A stretch of 64,000 bases of DNA. Source: Loripinus fragilis. Its lineage: Eukaryota; Mollusca; Bivalvia; Lucinida; Lucinidae. The DNA is taken from positions 67,067,753-67,131,752 of the forward strand of contig OZ026525.1 of NCBI GenBank assembly GCA_964019695.1, read 5' to 3'. Below, one piece after another: positions 22,501 to 35,900 of this stretch. The notes beneath the pieces are model-generated. The model was not told where the DNA came from and searched no databases. It saw only the letters and a list, made by a program, of their open reading frames with translations. Both the position numbers and the translations under genes were made by a program. How positions within the stretch are numbered: the stretch's first letter is position 1; every line of letters begins with the position of its first letter.

Positions 22501-25500
22501 TTTCCTCTGTTGTGACTGCTCAAAATGCAGAAATTGATGTCCTTAAAATATGTTCCAAGTAGTGTATTTGTCCTAATAGTTTAAAGAAAAGTTCAAATAT
22601 CAATTTGTATATCAAGTAGAAATCGGTTTACAACAGAGGAAATTTCCTCTGTTTTGACAATGGGACAAGTCTACCTTTAATCACAATCAGATTTTCATCT
22701 TATTTCAGAACAGAGGAATTTTCCTACATTTTACTTTCAGTATCTCAACAATATGTAAATAGAGTGACCTTTACAACAGAGGAATTTTCCTCTGTTTAGT
22801 AGTTCGAAAATTTCCTATAGTGACTTCCAGAATTGATTAATTTTACATTCTAGTCATAACTTAAATATTACCAATTTCCAACAGAGGAATTTTCCTCCGT
22901 TCGGTAATTCAACAATTTCCTATAGCGAGAATTAAGAGCCCATTTTCCTATCATAAAAATGAAGAGCCCTGTTTGTTATCATTTCCATCTTAATCATAAC
23001 TTAATTGTTTCCACTTTTCAACAGAGGATTTTTCCTCCGTTTTCCATTCTGTATCTTGACAATCAATAAAAGTAGAGAAAATTTTGCAACAGAGGAATTT
23101 TCTGTTCAATAGTTCGACGATTTCCTATAGTGACTTACAGAACTGAGAGCCTAACTTGTTTGACATTCTAGTCATAACTTAAATATTACCAATTTTCCAA
23201 CAGAGGAATTTTCCTCCGTTCGGTAATTCAACAATTTTCTATTTGGAGAATTAAGAGCCCACTTTCCTATAATGAAAATGAAGAAACCCATTTGCTATCC
23301 TTTCCATCTTAACATACATATCCATCATATCTTAAATGTTTCCAATTTTCAACAGAGGAATTTTCCTCCATTTTCTATTCTGTAGAATATCGAGAATAAA
23401 TAGAAGGAGTGACCTTTACAACAGAGGAATTTTCCTCTGTTTAGTAGTTCGCCAATTTCCTATAGTTACTTCCAGAACTCTGAACCCAACTTGTTTGACA
23501 TTCTAGTCAAAACCTAAAATATCCAATTCTCCAACAGAGGAATTTTCCTCCGTTCGGTAATCCAACAATTTCCTTTTGCGAGAATTATGAGCCCATTTTC
23601 CTATGACGAAAATAAAGAACCCTGTTTATTATCATTTCCATCTTAGCATAAGTATCCATCATAACTTAAATGTTTCCAATTTTCAACAGAGGAATTTTCC
23701 TCCGTTTTCCATTCTGTATCGCCACAATCAATATAAGGAGTGAATTTTCCAACAGAGGAATTTTCCTCTTTTCAGTAGTTCGCCATTTTACCTATAGTGA
23801 TTACCAGAACTCTGAGTCCAACTTGTTTAGTATTTAAGTCATAACTTAAATATTACCAATTTTCCAACAGAGGAATTTTCCTCTGTTCGGTAATTCAACA
23901 ATTTTCTATTTGGAGAATTAAGAGCCCACTTTCCTATAATGAAAATGAAGAAACCCGTTTGCTATCCTTTCCATCTTAACATAAATATCCATCATATCTT
24001 AAATGTTTCCAATTTTCAACAGAGGAATTTTCCTCCATTTTCTATTCTGTAGAATATCAAGAATAAAAAGAAGGAGTGACCTTTACAACAGAGGAATTTT
24101 CCTCTGTTTAGTAGTTCGCCAATTTCCTATAGTTACTTCCAGAACTCTGAACCCAACTTGTTTGACATTCTAGTCAAAACCTAAAATATCCAATTCTCCA
24201 ACAGAGGAATTTTCCTCCATTCGGAAATCCAACAATTATGAAGAACCCTGTTTATTATCATTTCCATCTTAGCATAAGTATCCATCATAACTTAAATGTT
24301 TCCAATTTTCAACAGAGGAATTTTCCTCCGTTTTCCATTCTGTATCGCCACAATCAATATAAGGAGTGAATTTTCCAACAGAGGAATTTTCCTCTGTTCA
24401 GTAGTTCGCCATTTCCCTATAGTGATTACCAGAACTCTGAGTCCAACTTGTTTAGTATTTAAGTCATAACTTAAATATTACCAATTTTCCAACAGAGGAA
24501 TTTTCCTCTGTTCGGTAATTCAACAATTTTCTATTTGGAGAATTAAGAGCCCACTTTCCTATAATGAAAATGAAGAAACCCGTTTGCTATCCTTTCCATC
24601 TTAACATAAATATCCATCATATCTTAAATGTTTCCAATTTTCAACAGAGGAATTTTCCTCCATTTTCTATTCTGTAGAATATCGAGAATAAATAGAAGGA
24701 GTGACCTTTACAACAGAGGAATTTTCCTCTGTTTAGTAGTTCGCCAATTTCCTATAGTTACTTCCAGAACTCTGAACCCAACTTGTTTGACATTCTAGTC
24801 AAAACCTAAAATATCCAATTCTCCAACAGAGGAATTTTCCTCCATTCGGAAATCCAACAATTATGAAGAACCCTGTTTATTATCATTTCCATCTTAGCAT
24901 AAGTATCCATCATAACTTAAATGTTTCCAATTTTCAACAGAGGAATTTTCCTCCGTTTTCCATTCTGTATCTCCACAATCAATATAAGGAGTGAATTTTC
25001 CAACAGAGGAATTTTCCTCTGTTCAGTAGTTCGACAATTTCCTATAGTGATTTCCAGAACTTGGAGTCCAACTTGTTTAATATTCAAGTCATAACTTAAA
25101 TGCGACCAATTTTCCAACAGAGGAATTTTCCTCTGTTCAGTAGTTCAATAATTTCCTATAGTGACTTCCAGAACTCTGAGCCCAACTTATTTGACATTCT
25201 AGTCATAACTTAAATATTGCCAATATTCCAACAGAGGAATTTTCCTCCGACCATAATTTAACAATTTCCTATTGTGAAAATAAAAGCCCACTTTCATATA
25301 ATGAAAATGAAGAACCATGTTTGTTATCATTTCCATATTAACATAAATAACCATCATAACTTAAATGTTTCCAATTTTCAACAGAGGAGTTTTCCTACAT
25401 TCTCCATTCAGTTTCTCGACAATCAATAAAAGGAGTGAATATTACAACAAATGAATTTTCCTCTGTTCAGTAGTTCTACAATTTCCTATAGTGACTTCCA

Positions 25501-25609
25501 GAACTCCAAACCCAACTTTTTTGACATTCTAGTAAAAACCTAAAATATATCCAGTTTTCCTCCTTTCGGTAATTCAACAATTTCTAATTACGAGAATTTA
25601 GAGCCTACT
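22490..25609 (+). repeat. Palindrome-based tandem array, left arm
   Basis: A 22-bp near-palindrome (AACAGAGGA, four-base centre, TCCTCTGTT) recurs every 65-150 bp, separated by a few spacer types (a TCCTATAGTGACTTCCAGAA type, a CATTTCCATCTTA type). Outermost copies are perfect palindromes with AAATTT centres. Inner ones usually have ATTTTCC, so their orientation can be read. Higher-order duplication is visible: a TTCTATTCTGTAGAATATC-containing block recurs near 23369, 24033 and 24660 (about 630-665 bp). Confidence 0.9.
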
Positions 25610-26843
25610 TGAAGCTTTTAACTCTACCTCCATATATTTAGATGACTAACTTAATATTGATAATCCTTATTTTGAACAAATGGTAGGTCAGATATATCCC
25701 ACTGAACTTCAGTTAAATAAGGCAAATTCTTCTGATACTGAAGCTCCATTTTTGGACTTGAACTTGTCAATAACAAATGGCATAGTTTCTTCTAAAATTT
25801 ATGATAAACGGGATGGTTTTAATTTTGAAATAGTAAATTTTCCATTTCTTGATGGAGATCTTCCTCGCTCTCCTTCCTATGGTGTATACATTTCTCAGCT
25901 TATTCGTTTTGCTAGAGTGTGTTCTAATGTTTATGACTTCAACAACAGAAACTTATTTTTTACTGCTAAATTATCAAAATAAGGTTATAGATATCATAAA
26001 ATTCGAAAAGCATTTTCTTAATTCTACCACAGACACTCAGAGTTAATTGTTAAATACAACATTGGGTTAAATACTCTTCTGCAACAAGGCATATCAGAAC
26101 CTATATTTTATGGTGATTTAGTCTATAAATTCAAACGATTGTTGGAAGGGTTGGATATAACTTGGATATCATGCGACAGTCTGCATGCCTAGTATTAAAC
26201 ACAATCACGGTTTATAGCTATGGTTTCCTCTTTAATTGCACGATGGTGGGTCAGGCCTCAGACTCTATGACGGCTCTGGCGTAAAGCTTTAATCGGTGGG
26301 TTGGTGCCTCATGCTTATCTGTAGCTGGACCCACCGTGGCTCAACTTGAGGTTTTCTTTAGCTCTGACTATCTGTGAGTCATGAGCCCTTTTCTTTGTTT
26401 CATCATGGTGTAGTTATTTGATTAGAGTGTTTTTTCCATGATGATACATTGCATTAGTTAGATGGCCTCCATGCGAGCTGAACATTTCTTGTACTTCAAC
26501 AACAGCAGAATCTAGGGCGAAGATTTGGTACCAGTAAAATGCATTTAAGCCCCCTGGTGGCTTAGACTGCTGTCCGTTTTAAGGTGGTGGTTCTGTTGTT
26601 GTTGACTTTTTGTTTATTGTTATTCCCACTGTGGGAGTCTGTAATTGTTCTATGTTTTGTTGTATGCTACTTTATGTTCTTTCTAGTATTGCAATCATCT
26701 TGATGGGGAAGGGAGAGCTGATTGCTTTGCTTAATTTCTCTTCCTGGTGTCTCGTGATGGTTGAGCGGCTCTTCCTTGGGTGACACAGGGTTGTCTGCAG
26801 TTTGTGATTGTGGTATTTCCTGAACATACTCACTTACTATTAT
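25610..26843 (+). pseudogene. Reverse-transcriptase C-terminal fragment inserted in the left arm
   Basis: The frame from about 25680 reads QIYPTELQLNKANSSDTEA, PFLDLNLSI, IYDKRDGFNFEIVNFPFLDG, PRSPSYGVYISQLIRFARV and DFNNRNLFFTAKL. It then has an in-frame stop (25980) and continues in pieces with YRYHKIRKAF, SEPIFYGDLVYKF and similar to about 26150. The rest is non-coding 3' sequence. The type is the RT C-terminus seen also at 10951-11585. The right arm lacks it: there the flanking sequences GAGCCTACTT and TGTTCAATATTTCTGTCT are contiguous (reverse complement near 53085-53110). It is therefore an insertion private to the left arm. Non-functional. Confidence 0.75.
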
Positions 26844-26985
26844 TGTTCAATATTTCTGTCTTACATTAATTACAATTTAAGAACAGAGGAATTTTCCTCT
26901 TTTCAGTAGTTCTACAGATTCCTATAGTGACGTCCAGAACTCAGAGCCCAACTTGTTTGACATTCTTGTAATAACTTAAATATTA
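26844..26985 (+). repeat. Innermost unit of the left palindrome array
   Basis: After the RT insertion the arm resumes with a TGTTCAATATTTCTGTC block, one more palindrome copy (26882) and a TCCTATAGTGACGTCCAGAA spacer. It then passes directly into the 160-bp monomer array. The mirrored transition is at about 52840-53040. Confidence 0.8.
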
Positions 26986-29900
26986 CCAAGCAACAAACAG
27001 ATTGATCCCTATCAGGTCCAGACAGAATGTCGGGCCTGATCTGGGTCCAAATTGTTTGAAAGGGTTATCAGCAGATGACAATGTCATGAAAAAGTTTAAC
27101 GCAAAGTTGAAATACATCAGTTCAACTTGAACTTGTCATAACCTCTAAAGTGTCAAACAGTTTTGACCCCTATCATTTCCGGACAGAATGTCGGGCCTGA
27201 TCTGGGTCCAAATTGTTTGAAACACTTATCAACAGATGTCATATGCGGACAAAGTCATGTAAAGGTTTAAGGCAACAATAAAACATTGGTTCAACTCCAG
27301 CTTGTTGTAACCCATAAAGCAGCAAACAGCTTGGACCCCTATCAGGTCCAGACAGAATGTCGGGCCCGATCTGGGTCCAAATTGTTTGAAAGGGTTATCA
27401 GCAGATGACAATGTCATGTAAAGATTGTCATGTTTAAGTTTAACGTCATGTTTAAGTTTAACGCAAAGTTAAAATACATCGGTTCAACTTCAACTTGTCA
27501 TAACCTCTAAAGTGTCAAATAGTTTTGACCCCTATCAGCAGATGACAATGTCATGTAAAGATTGTCATGTTTAAGTTTACTTTCATGATTAAGTTTAACA
27601 CAAAGTTAAAATACACTGGTTCAACTTCAACTTGTCATAACCTCTAAAGTGTCAAACAGTTTTGACCCCTATCAGCTTCAGACAGAATGTCAGGCCTGAT
27701 CTGGGTCCAAATTGTTTGAAACGATTATCAGCAGATGACAACGTCATGTTAAAGTTTAATGCACAGTTAAAATACATCTGTTCAACTTAAACTTGTCATA
27801 ACCTCTAAAGTGTCAAACAGTTTGGATCCCTATCAGGTCCAGACAGAATGTGGGGCCTGATCTGGGTCCAAATTGTTTGAAAGGGTTATCAGCAGATGAC
27901 AATGTCATTTAAAAGTTTAATGCATAGTTAAAAAACATGGGTTCAACTTCAACTTGTCATAACTTCTAAAGTGTCAAGCAGTTTGACCCCTATCAGGTCC
28001 CGACAATTGTTTGGGCCTGATCTGCGTCCAAATTGTTTGAAAGGAATATCAGCAGAAGACAATGTCATGTAAAAGTATAATGCATAGTTAAAAAACATCG
28101 ATTCAACTTCAACTTGTCATAACCTCTAAAGTGTCAAACAGTTTGACCCCTATCAGGTCCAGACAGAATGTGGGGCCTGATCTGGGTCAAAATTATCTCA
28201 GAGGGTTATCAGCAGATGACAATGTCATGTTTAAGTTTAACACAAAGCTAAAATACATTGGTTCAACTTTAATTTGTCATAACCTCTAAAGCTTCATACA
28301 GTTTAACCCCTATCAAGCCCAGACAGAATGTTGGGCCTGATCTGGGTCCAAATTGTTTGAAATGGTTATCAGCAGATGACAATGTCACGTAAAAGTTTAA
28401 CGCATAGTTGAAATACATCGGTTCAACTTCAACTTGTCATAACCTCTAAAGTGTCAAACAGTTTAACCCCTATTAGGTCCTGACAGAATGTTGGGCCTGA
28501 TCTGGGTCTAAATTGTTTGAAAGGGTTATCAGCAGATGACAATGTCATGTAAAAGTTTAACGCAAAGTTAAAATACATGGGTTCAACTTCAACTTTTCAT
28601 AACCTCTAAATTGTTTAGCTGTTTGGACCCCTATCAGGTCCGGACAAATTTGGCCTGATCTGGGTCTAAATTGTTTGAAATGGTTATCAGCAGATGACAA
28701 TGTTATGTTAAAGTTTAAATCAAAGTTAAAATAAATTGGTTCAATTATAACTTGTCATAACCTCTAACGTGTCCAATAGTTTTGACCCCTATCAGGTGCG
28801 GGCAGAATGTCGGGCCTGATCTGGGTCCAAATTACTTAAATGGGTTATCAGCCGATGACAATAACATGTTAAGGTTTAAAAGTTAAAAGACATCGGTTCA
28901 ATTTCACCTTTTCATAACCCCTAAAGTTTTTAACAGTTTGGACCCCTATCAAGTCCAGACAAATTCGGGCCTGATCGGGGTCTAAATTGTTTGAAATGGT
29001 AATCAGCAGATGGAAGTGTCATGTTTAAGTTTAAATCAAAGTTATAATACATTGGTTCTATTTCAACTTGTCAAAACCTCTAAAGTGTCAATAGTTTTGA
29101 CCCCTATCAGGTGCCGGCAGAATTTCAGGCCTGATCTGCGTCAAAATTACTTGAAAGTATTATCAGCAGATGACAATGTCATGTTAAAGTTTAACGCATA
29201 GTTATAATACATCGGTTCAACTTCAACTTGTCACAACCTCTAAAGTGTCAAACAATTTTTACCCCTATCAGGTCCAGACAGAATGTCCGGCCTGATCTGG
29301 GTCCAACTTGTTTGAAAGGGTTATCAGCAGATGACAACTTCATGTTAAAGTTTAATGCAAAGTTAAAATACATCGGTTCAACTTCAAATTGTCATAACCT
29401 CTAAACTGTCAAACAGTTTGTACCCCTATCAGGTCCGGACAGAATGTTGGGCCTGATCTGGGTCCAAATTGTTTGAAAGGGATATCAGCAGATGACAATG
29501 TCATGTAAAAATTTAATGCATAGTTAAAATACATTGGTTCAACTTCAACTTGTCATAACCTCTAAAGTGTCATACAGTTTGACCCTTATCAAGTCAGGAC
29601 AGAATGTTGGGCCTGATCTGGGTCCAAATTGTTTGAAAGGGGTTATCAGCAGATGACAATGTCAAGTAAAGGTTTAACGCAAAGTTAAAATACATTGGTT
29701 CAACTTCAACTTTTCATAACCTCTAAAGTGTCAAACAGTTTGACCCCTTTCAGGTCCAGACAGAATGTCGGGCCTGATCTGGGTCCAAATTACTTGAATG
29801 GGTTACCAGCAGATGATAATAACATGTTAAGGTTTAACGCAAAGTTAAAATACATCGGTTCAATTTCACCTTTTCATAACCTCTAAAGTATTTAACAGTT

Positions 29901-32900
29901 TGGACCCCTATCAGGTTCAGACAGATTCGGGCCTGATCTGGGTCTAAATTGTTTAAAATGGTTATCAGCAGATGACAATGTCATATTAAAGATTAAATCA
30001 AAGTTAAAATACATTGGTTCAACTTCAAATTGTCATAACCTCTAAAGTGTCAAACAGTTTGACCCCTATCAGGTCCAGACAGAATGTGGGGCCTGAACTG
30101 GGACCAAATTATCTGAAAGGGTTATCAGCAGATGACAATGTCATGTTTAAAGTTAAATCAAAGTTAAATTACTTTGGTTCAATTTCAACTTGTCATAACC
30201 TCTAAAGTGTCAAATAGTCTTGACCCCTATCAGATGCGGGCAGAATGTCAGGCCTGATCTGGGTCCAAATTACTTGAATGGGTTACCAGCAGATGATAAT
30301 AACATGTTAAGGTTTAACGCAAAGTTAAAATACATCGGTTCAATTTCACCTTTTCATAACCTCTAAAGTATTTAACAGTTTGGACCCCTATCAGGTCCGG
30401 CAAATTCAGGCCTAATCTGGGTCTAAATTGTTTAAAATGGTTATCAGCAGATGACAATGTCATGTTAAAGATTAAATCAAAGTTAAAATACATTGGTTCA
30501 ATTTCAATTTGTCATAACCTCTAAAGTGTCAAACAGTTTGGACCCCAATTTTTACACCTATCAGGTCCAGACAGAATGTCAGGCCTGATCTGGGTCCAAA
30601 TTGTCTGAAAGGGTTATCAGCAAATAACAACGTCATGTTAAAGTTTAACGCAAAGTAAGAATACATAGGGTCAACTTCAAATTGTCATAACCTCTAAAGT
30701 GTCAAACAGTTTGTACCCTTATCAGGTCTGGACAGAATGTCTGGCCTGATCTGGGTCCAAATTGTTTGAAAGGGTTATCAGCAGATGACAATGTCATGTT
30801 TAAGTTTAACGCAAAGTTAAAATACATTGGTTCAACTTCAAATTGTCATAACCTCTAAAGTGTCAAACAGTTTGTACCCTTATCAGGTCTGGACAGAATG
30901 TCAGGCCTGATCTGGGCCCAAATTATTCGAAATGGTTATCAGCAGATGACAATGTCATGTTCAGGTTTAATGCAAAGTTAAAATACATTGGTTCAACTTC
31001 AACTTGTCATAACCTCTAACGTGTAAAACAGTTTGGACCCGGATCATGTCTGAACAGTTTGTCTGGCCTGATCTGGATCCATATTGTTTGAAACACTTAT
31101 CAGCAGATGTAATCTGCTGACAATGTCATGTAAAGGTTTAACGCATAGTTAAAATACATTGGTTCAACTTCAACTTGTTATAATCTCTTAAGTGTCAAAC
31201 AGTTTAACCCCTATCAGGTCCGGACAGAATGTTGGGCCTGATCTGGGTCCAAATAGTTTAAAAGGGTTATCAGCAGATGACAATGTCATGTAAAAAGTTG
31301 AAGCATAGTTAAAATACATTGGTTCAACTTCAACTTGTTATAACCTCTAAAGTGTCCAACAGTTTTACCCCTATCAGGTCCGGACAGAATGTCGGGCCTG
31401 TTCTGGGTCCAAACTACTTGAAAGGGTTATCAGCAGATGACAATGTCATGTGAAGGTTTAACGCAGAGTTTAAATAAATTGGTTCAAATTCAACTTGTCA
31501 TTACCTCTAAAGTGTCAAACAGCTTGGACCGAGATCAGGTCCAGACAGAATGTTGGGCCTGATCTGGGTCCAAAATGTTTGAAAGGGTTATCAGCTGATG
31601 ACAATGTCATGTTTAAGCTTAACACAAAGTTAAAATACATTGGTTCAACTTCAAAATGTCATAACCTCTAAAGTGTCAAACAGTTTGTACCCTTATCAGG
31701 TCTGGACAGATTATTGGGCCTGATCTGGGTCCAAATTGTTCGAAATGGTTATCAGCAGATGACAATGTCATGTTCAGGTTTAATGCAAAGTTAAAATACA
31801 TTGGTTCAACTTCAACTTGTCATAACCTCTAATGTGTCAAACAGTTTGGACCCGGATCATGTCCGAACAGAATGTCGGGCATGATCTGGGTCCATATAGT
31901 TTGAAACATTTATCAGCAGATGTCATCTGCTGACAATGTCATGTAAAGGTTTAACGCATAGTTAAAATACATTGGTTCAACTTCAAATTGTCATACGGTA
32001 ACCTCTAAAGTGTCAAACAGTTTGTACCCTTATCAGGTCTGGACAGAATGTTGGGCCTGATCTGAGTCCAAAATGTTTGAAACACTTATCAGCAGATGTC
32101 ATCTGCTGAAAAAGTAATGTAAAGGTTTGACGCAAAAATAAAATATTGGTTCAACTCCAACTTGTCATAACCTCTAAAGTGTCAAACAGTTTAAACCCCT
32201 TTCAGGTCCGGACAGAATGTCAGGCCTGATCTGGGTCCAAAATGTTTGAAATGGTTATCAACAGATGACAATGTCATGCTTTAGTTTAACACAAAGTTAA
32301 AATACATCGGTTCAACGTAAACATGTCAAAACCTCTAAAGTGTCAAACAGTTTGATCCCTATCAGGTCCGGACAGAATGTCAGGCCTGATCTGGGTCAAA
32401 ATTGTTTGAAAGGTTTATCAGCAGATGACAACGTCATGTAAAAGTTTAATGCATAGTTAAAATATCGGTTCAACTTCAACTTGTCATAACCTCTGAAGTG
32501 TCAAACACTTTGGACCCCTATCAGGTCTGGACAGAATGTCGGGCCTGATCTGGGTCCAAATTGTTTGAAAGGGTTGTCAGCAGATGACAATGTCATGTCA
32601 AGGTTTAACGCAAAGAAAAATACATCGGTTCAACTTCAACTTGTCATAACCTCTAAAGTGTCAAATAGTTTGGACCCCTAACAGAGGTGGGCAGAATGTT
32701 GGGCCTGATCTGGGTCCAAGTTACTTGAAAGGGCTATCAGCAGATGACAATGTCATGTTAAGGTTTACGCAAAGTTAAAATACATCAGTTCAACTTCAAC
32801 TTGTCATAACCACTAAAGTGTCAAACAGTTTGGACCCGGATCAGGTCCGGACAGAATGTTGGGCCTGATCTTGGTCCAAATTGTTTGAAACACTTATCAG

Positions 32901-35900
32901 CAGATGTCATCTGCTGACAAAGTCATTGTAAAGGTTTAACGCAAAAATAAAACATTGGTTCAACTCCAACTTGTCATAACCTCTAAAGTGTCAAAGAGTT
33001 TGAATCCCTATCAGGTCCAGACAGAATGTCGGGCCTGTTCTGGGTCAAAACTACTTGAAAGGGTTATCAGCAGATGACAATGTCATGTAAAGGTTTAACG
33101 CAGAGTTAAAATACATTGGTTCAACTTCAACTTGTCGTAACCTCTAAAGTGTCAAACAGCTTGGACCGAGATCAGGTCCAGACAGAATGTTGGGCCTGAT
33201 CTGAGTCCAGAATGTTTGAAACACTTATAAGCTGATATCATCTGCTGACAAAGTCATGTAAAGGTTTGACGCAAAAATAAAATATTGGTTCAACTCCAAC
33301 TTGTCATAATCTCTAAAGTGTCAAACAGTTTGGACCCCTTTCAGGTCCCGAGAGAATGTCGGGCCTGATCTGGGTCCAAATTGTTTGAAAGGGTTATCAA
33401 CAAATTACAATGTCATGTTTAAGTTTAACGCAAAATTAAAATACATCAGTTCAACTTCAACATGTCATAACCTCTAAAGTGTCAAACAGTTTGACCCATA
33501 TCAAGTCCGGACAGAATACCAGGCCTGATCTGGGTCCAAATTGTTTGAAAGGGTTATCAGCAGATGACAATGTCATGTAAGTATTTAAGGCAAAGTTAAA
33601 ATACATGGGTCAACTTCAACTTGTTATAACCTCCAAAGTGTCAATCAGTTTTGACCCCTATCAGGTCTGACTGTCATCTTCAACTTGTCATAACCTCTAA
33701 AGTGTCAAACAGCTTGGACCGGGATCAGGTCCGAACAGAATGTTGGGCTTGATCTGAGTCCAAAATATTTGAAACACTTATCAGCAGATGTCATCTGCTG
33801 ACAAAGTCATGTAAAGGTTTAACGCAAAAATAAAATATTGGTTCAACTCCAACTTGTCATAAGCTCTAAAGTGTCAAACAGTTTGACCGTTATCCATTCC
33901 GGACAGAATGTCTGGCCTGATCTGGGTCCAAATTGTTTGAAAGGGTTATCAGCCAATGACAATGTCATGTAAAGATTTAAGGCAAAGTTAAAAAACATCG
34001 GTTCAACTTCAACTTGTTATTACCTCCAATGTGTCAAACAGTTTTGACCCTTATCAGGTCTGGACAGAATGTCAGGCCTGATCTGGGTCAAAATTGTTTG
34101 AAAGGTTTATCAGCAGATGACAATGTCATGTAAAAGTTTAAAGCATAGTTAAAATATATCGGTTCGACTTCAACTTGTCATAACCTCTAAAGTGTCAAAC
34201 AGTTTGGACCCCTATCAGGTCCAGACAGAATGTCGGGCCTGATCTGGGTCAAAATTGTTTGAAAGGGTCGTCAGCAGATGACAATGTCATTCAAGGTTTA
34301 ACACAAAGAAAAATACATCGGTTCAACTTCAACTTGTCATAACCTCTAAAGTGTCAAATAGTTTGGACCCCTTACAGGTGTGGGTAGAATGTCAGACCTG
34401 ATCTGGGTCCAAATTACTTGAAAGGGCTATCAGCAGATGACAATGTCATGTTAAGGTTTACGCAAAGTTAAAATACATCAGTTCAACTTCAACTTGTCAT
34501 AACCTCTAAAGTGTCAAACAGCTTGGACCAGGATCAGGTCCGGACAGAATGTTGGGCCTGATCTGAGTCCAAAATGTTTGAAACACTTATCAGCAGATGT
34601 CATCTGCTGACAAAGTCATGTAAAGGTTTTATGCAAAAATAAAATATTGATTCAACTCCAACTTGTCATAACCTCTAAAGTGTCAAGCAGTTTCGACCCT
34701 TTCAGGTCCGCAGTGAATGTAGGGCCTGATCTTGGTCCAAATTGTTTGAAAGGGTTATCAATAGATGACAATGTCAGGTTTAAGTTTTACGCAAAATTAA
34801 AATACATCAGTTCAACTTCAACATGTCATAACCTCTAAAGTGTCAAACAGTTTGACCCATATCAAGTCTGGACAGAATGTCAGGCCTGATCTGGGTCCAA
34901 ATTGTTTGAAAGGGTTATCAGCAGATGACAATGTCATGTAAAGATTTAAGGCAAAGTTAAAATACATTGGTCAACTTCAACTTGTTATAACGTCCAAAGT
35001 GTCAAACAGTTTTGACCCCTATCAGGTCCGGACAGAATGTCAGGCCTGATCTGGGTCAATATTGTTTGAAAGGTTTATCAGCAGATGACAATGTCATGTA
35101 AAAGTTTAACGCATAATTAAAATATATCGGTTCAACTTCAACTTGCCTTAACCTCTAAAGTGTCAAACAGTTTGGACCCCAATCAGGTCCGGACAGAATA
35201 ACCGGCCTGATCTGGGTCCAAATTGTTTGAGAGTGTTTTCAGCAGATGACAAGTCATGTCAATGTTTTACGCAAAGAAAAATACATCGGTTCAACTTCAA
35301 CTTGTCATAACCTGTAAAGTGTCGAACAGTTTTGACCCCTGTCAGGTCCGGGCAGAATGTCAGGCCTGATTTGGGTCCTAACTACAAGTAAGGGTTATCA
35401 GCAGATGACAATGTCATGTAAAGGTTTAATGCAGAGTTAAAATACATTGGTTCAACTTCAACATGTCTAAACCTCTAAAGTGTCAAACAGCTTGGACCGC
35501 GATCAGGTCTGGACAGAATGTTGGGCCTGATCTGGGTCCAAAATGTTTGAAACACTTATCAGCAGATGTCATCTTCTGACAAAGTCATGTAAAGGTTTAA
35601 TGCAATAATAAAATATTGGCTCAACTCCAACTTGTCATAAGCTCTAAAGTGTCATACAGTTTGGACCCCTTTCAGGTCCGGACAAAATGTCGGGCCTGAT
35701 CTGGGTCCAAATTTTTTGAAAGGGTTATCAACAGATGACAATGTCATGTTTAAGTTTAACGCAAAAGTAAAATACATCTGTTCAACTTCAACATGTCATA
35801 ACCTCCAAAGTGTCAAACAGTTTGACCCTTGTCAAGTCTGGACAGAATGTCTGGCCTGATCTGGGTCCAAATTGTTTGAAAGGGTTAACAGCAGATGACA

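Noticed and set aside
22490..25609. CRISPR-like array of palindromic repeats and spacers
   Set aside because: Spacers are themselves repeated in a few types, spacing is irregular, there are no cas genes, and the DNA is eukaryotic. It is a satellite-like array.
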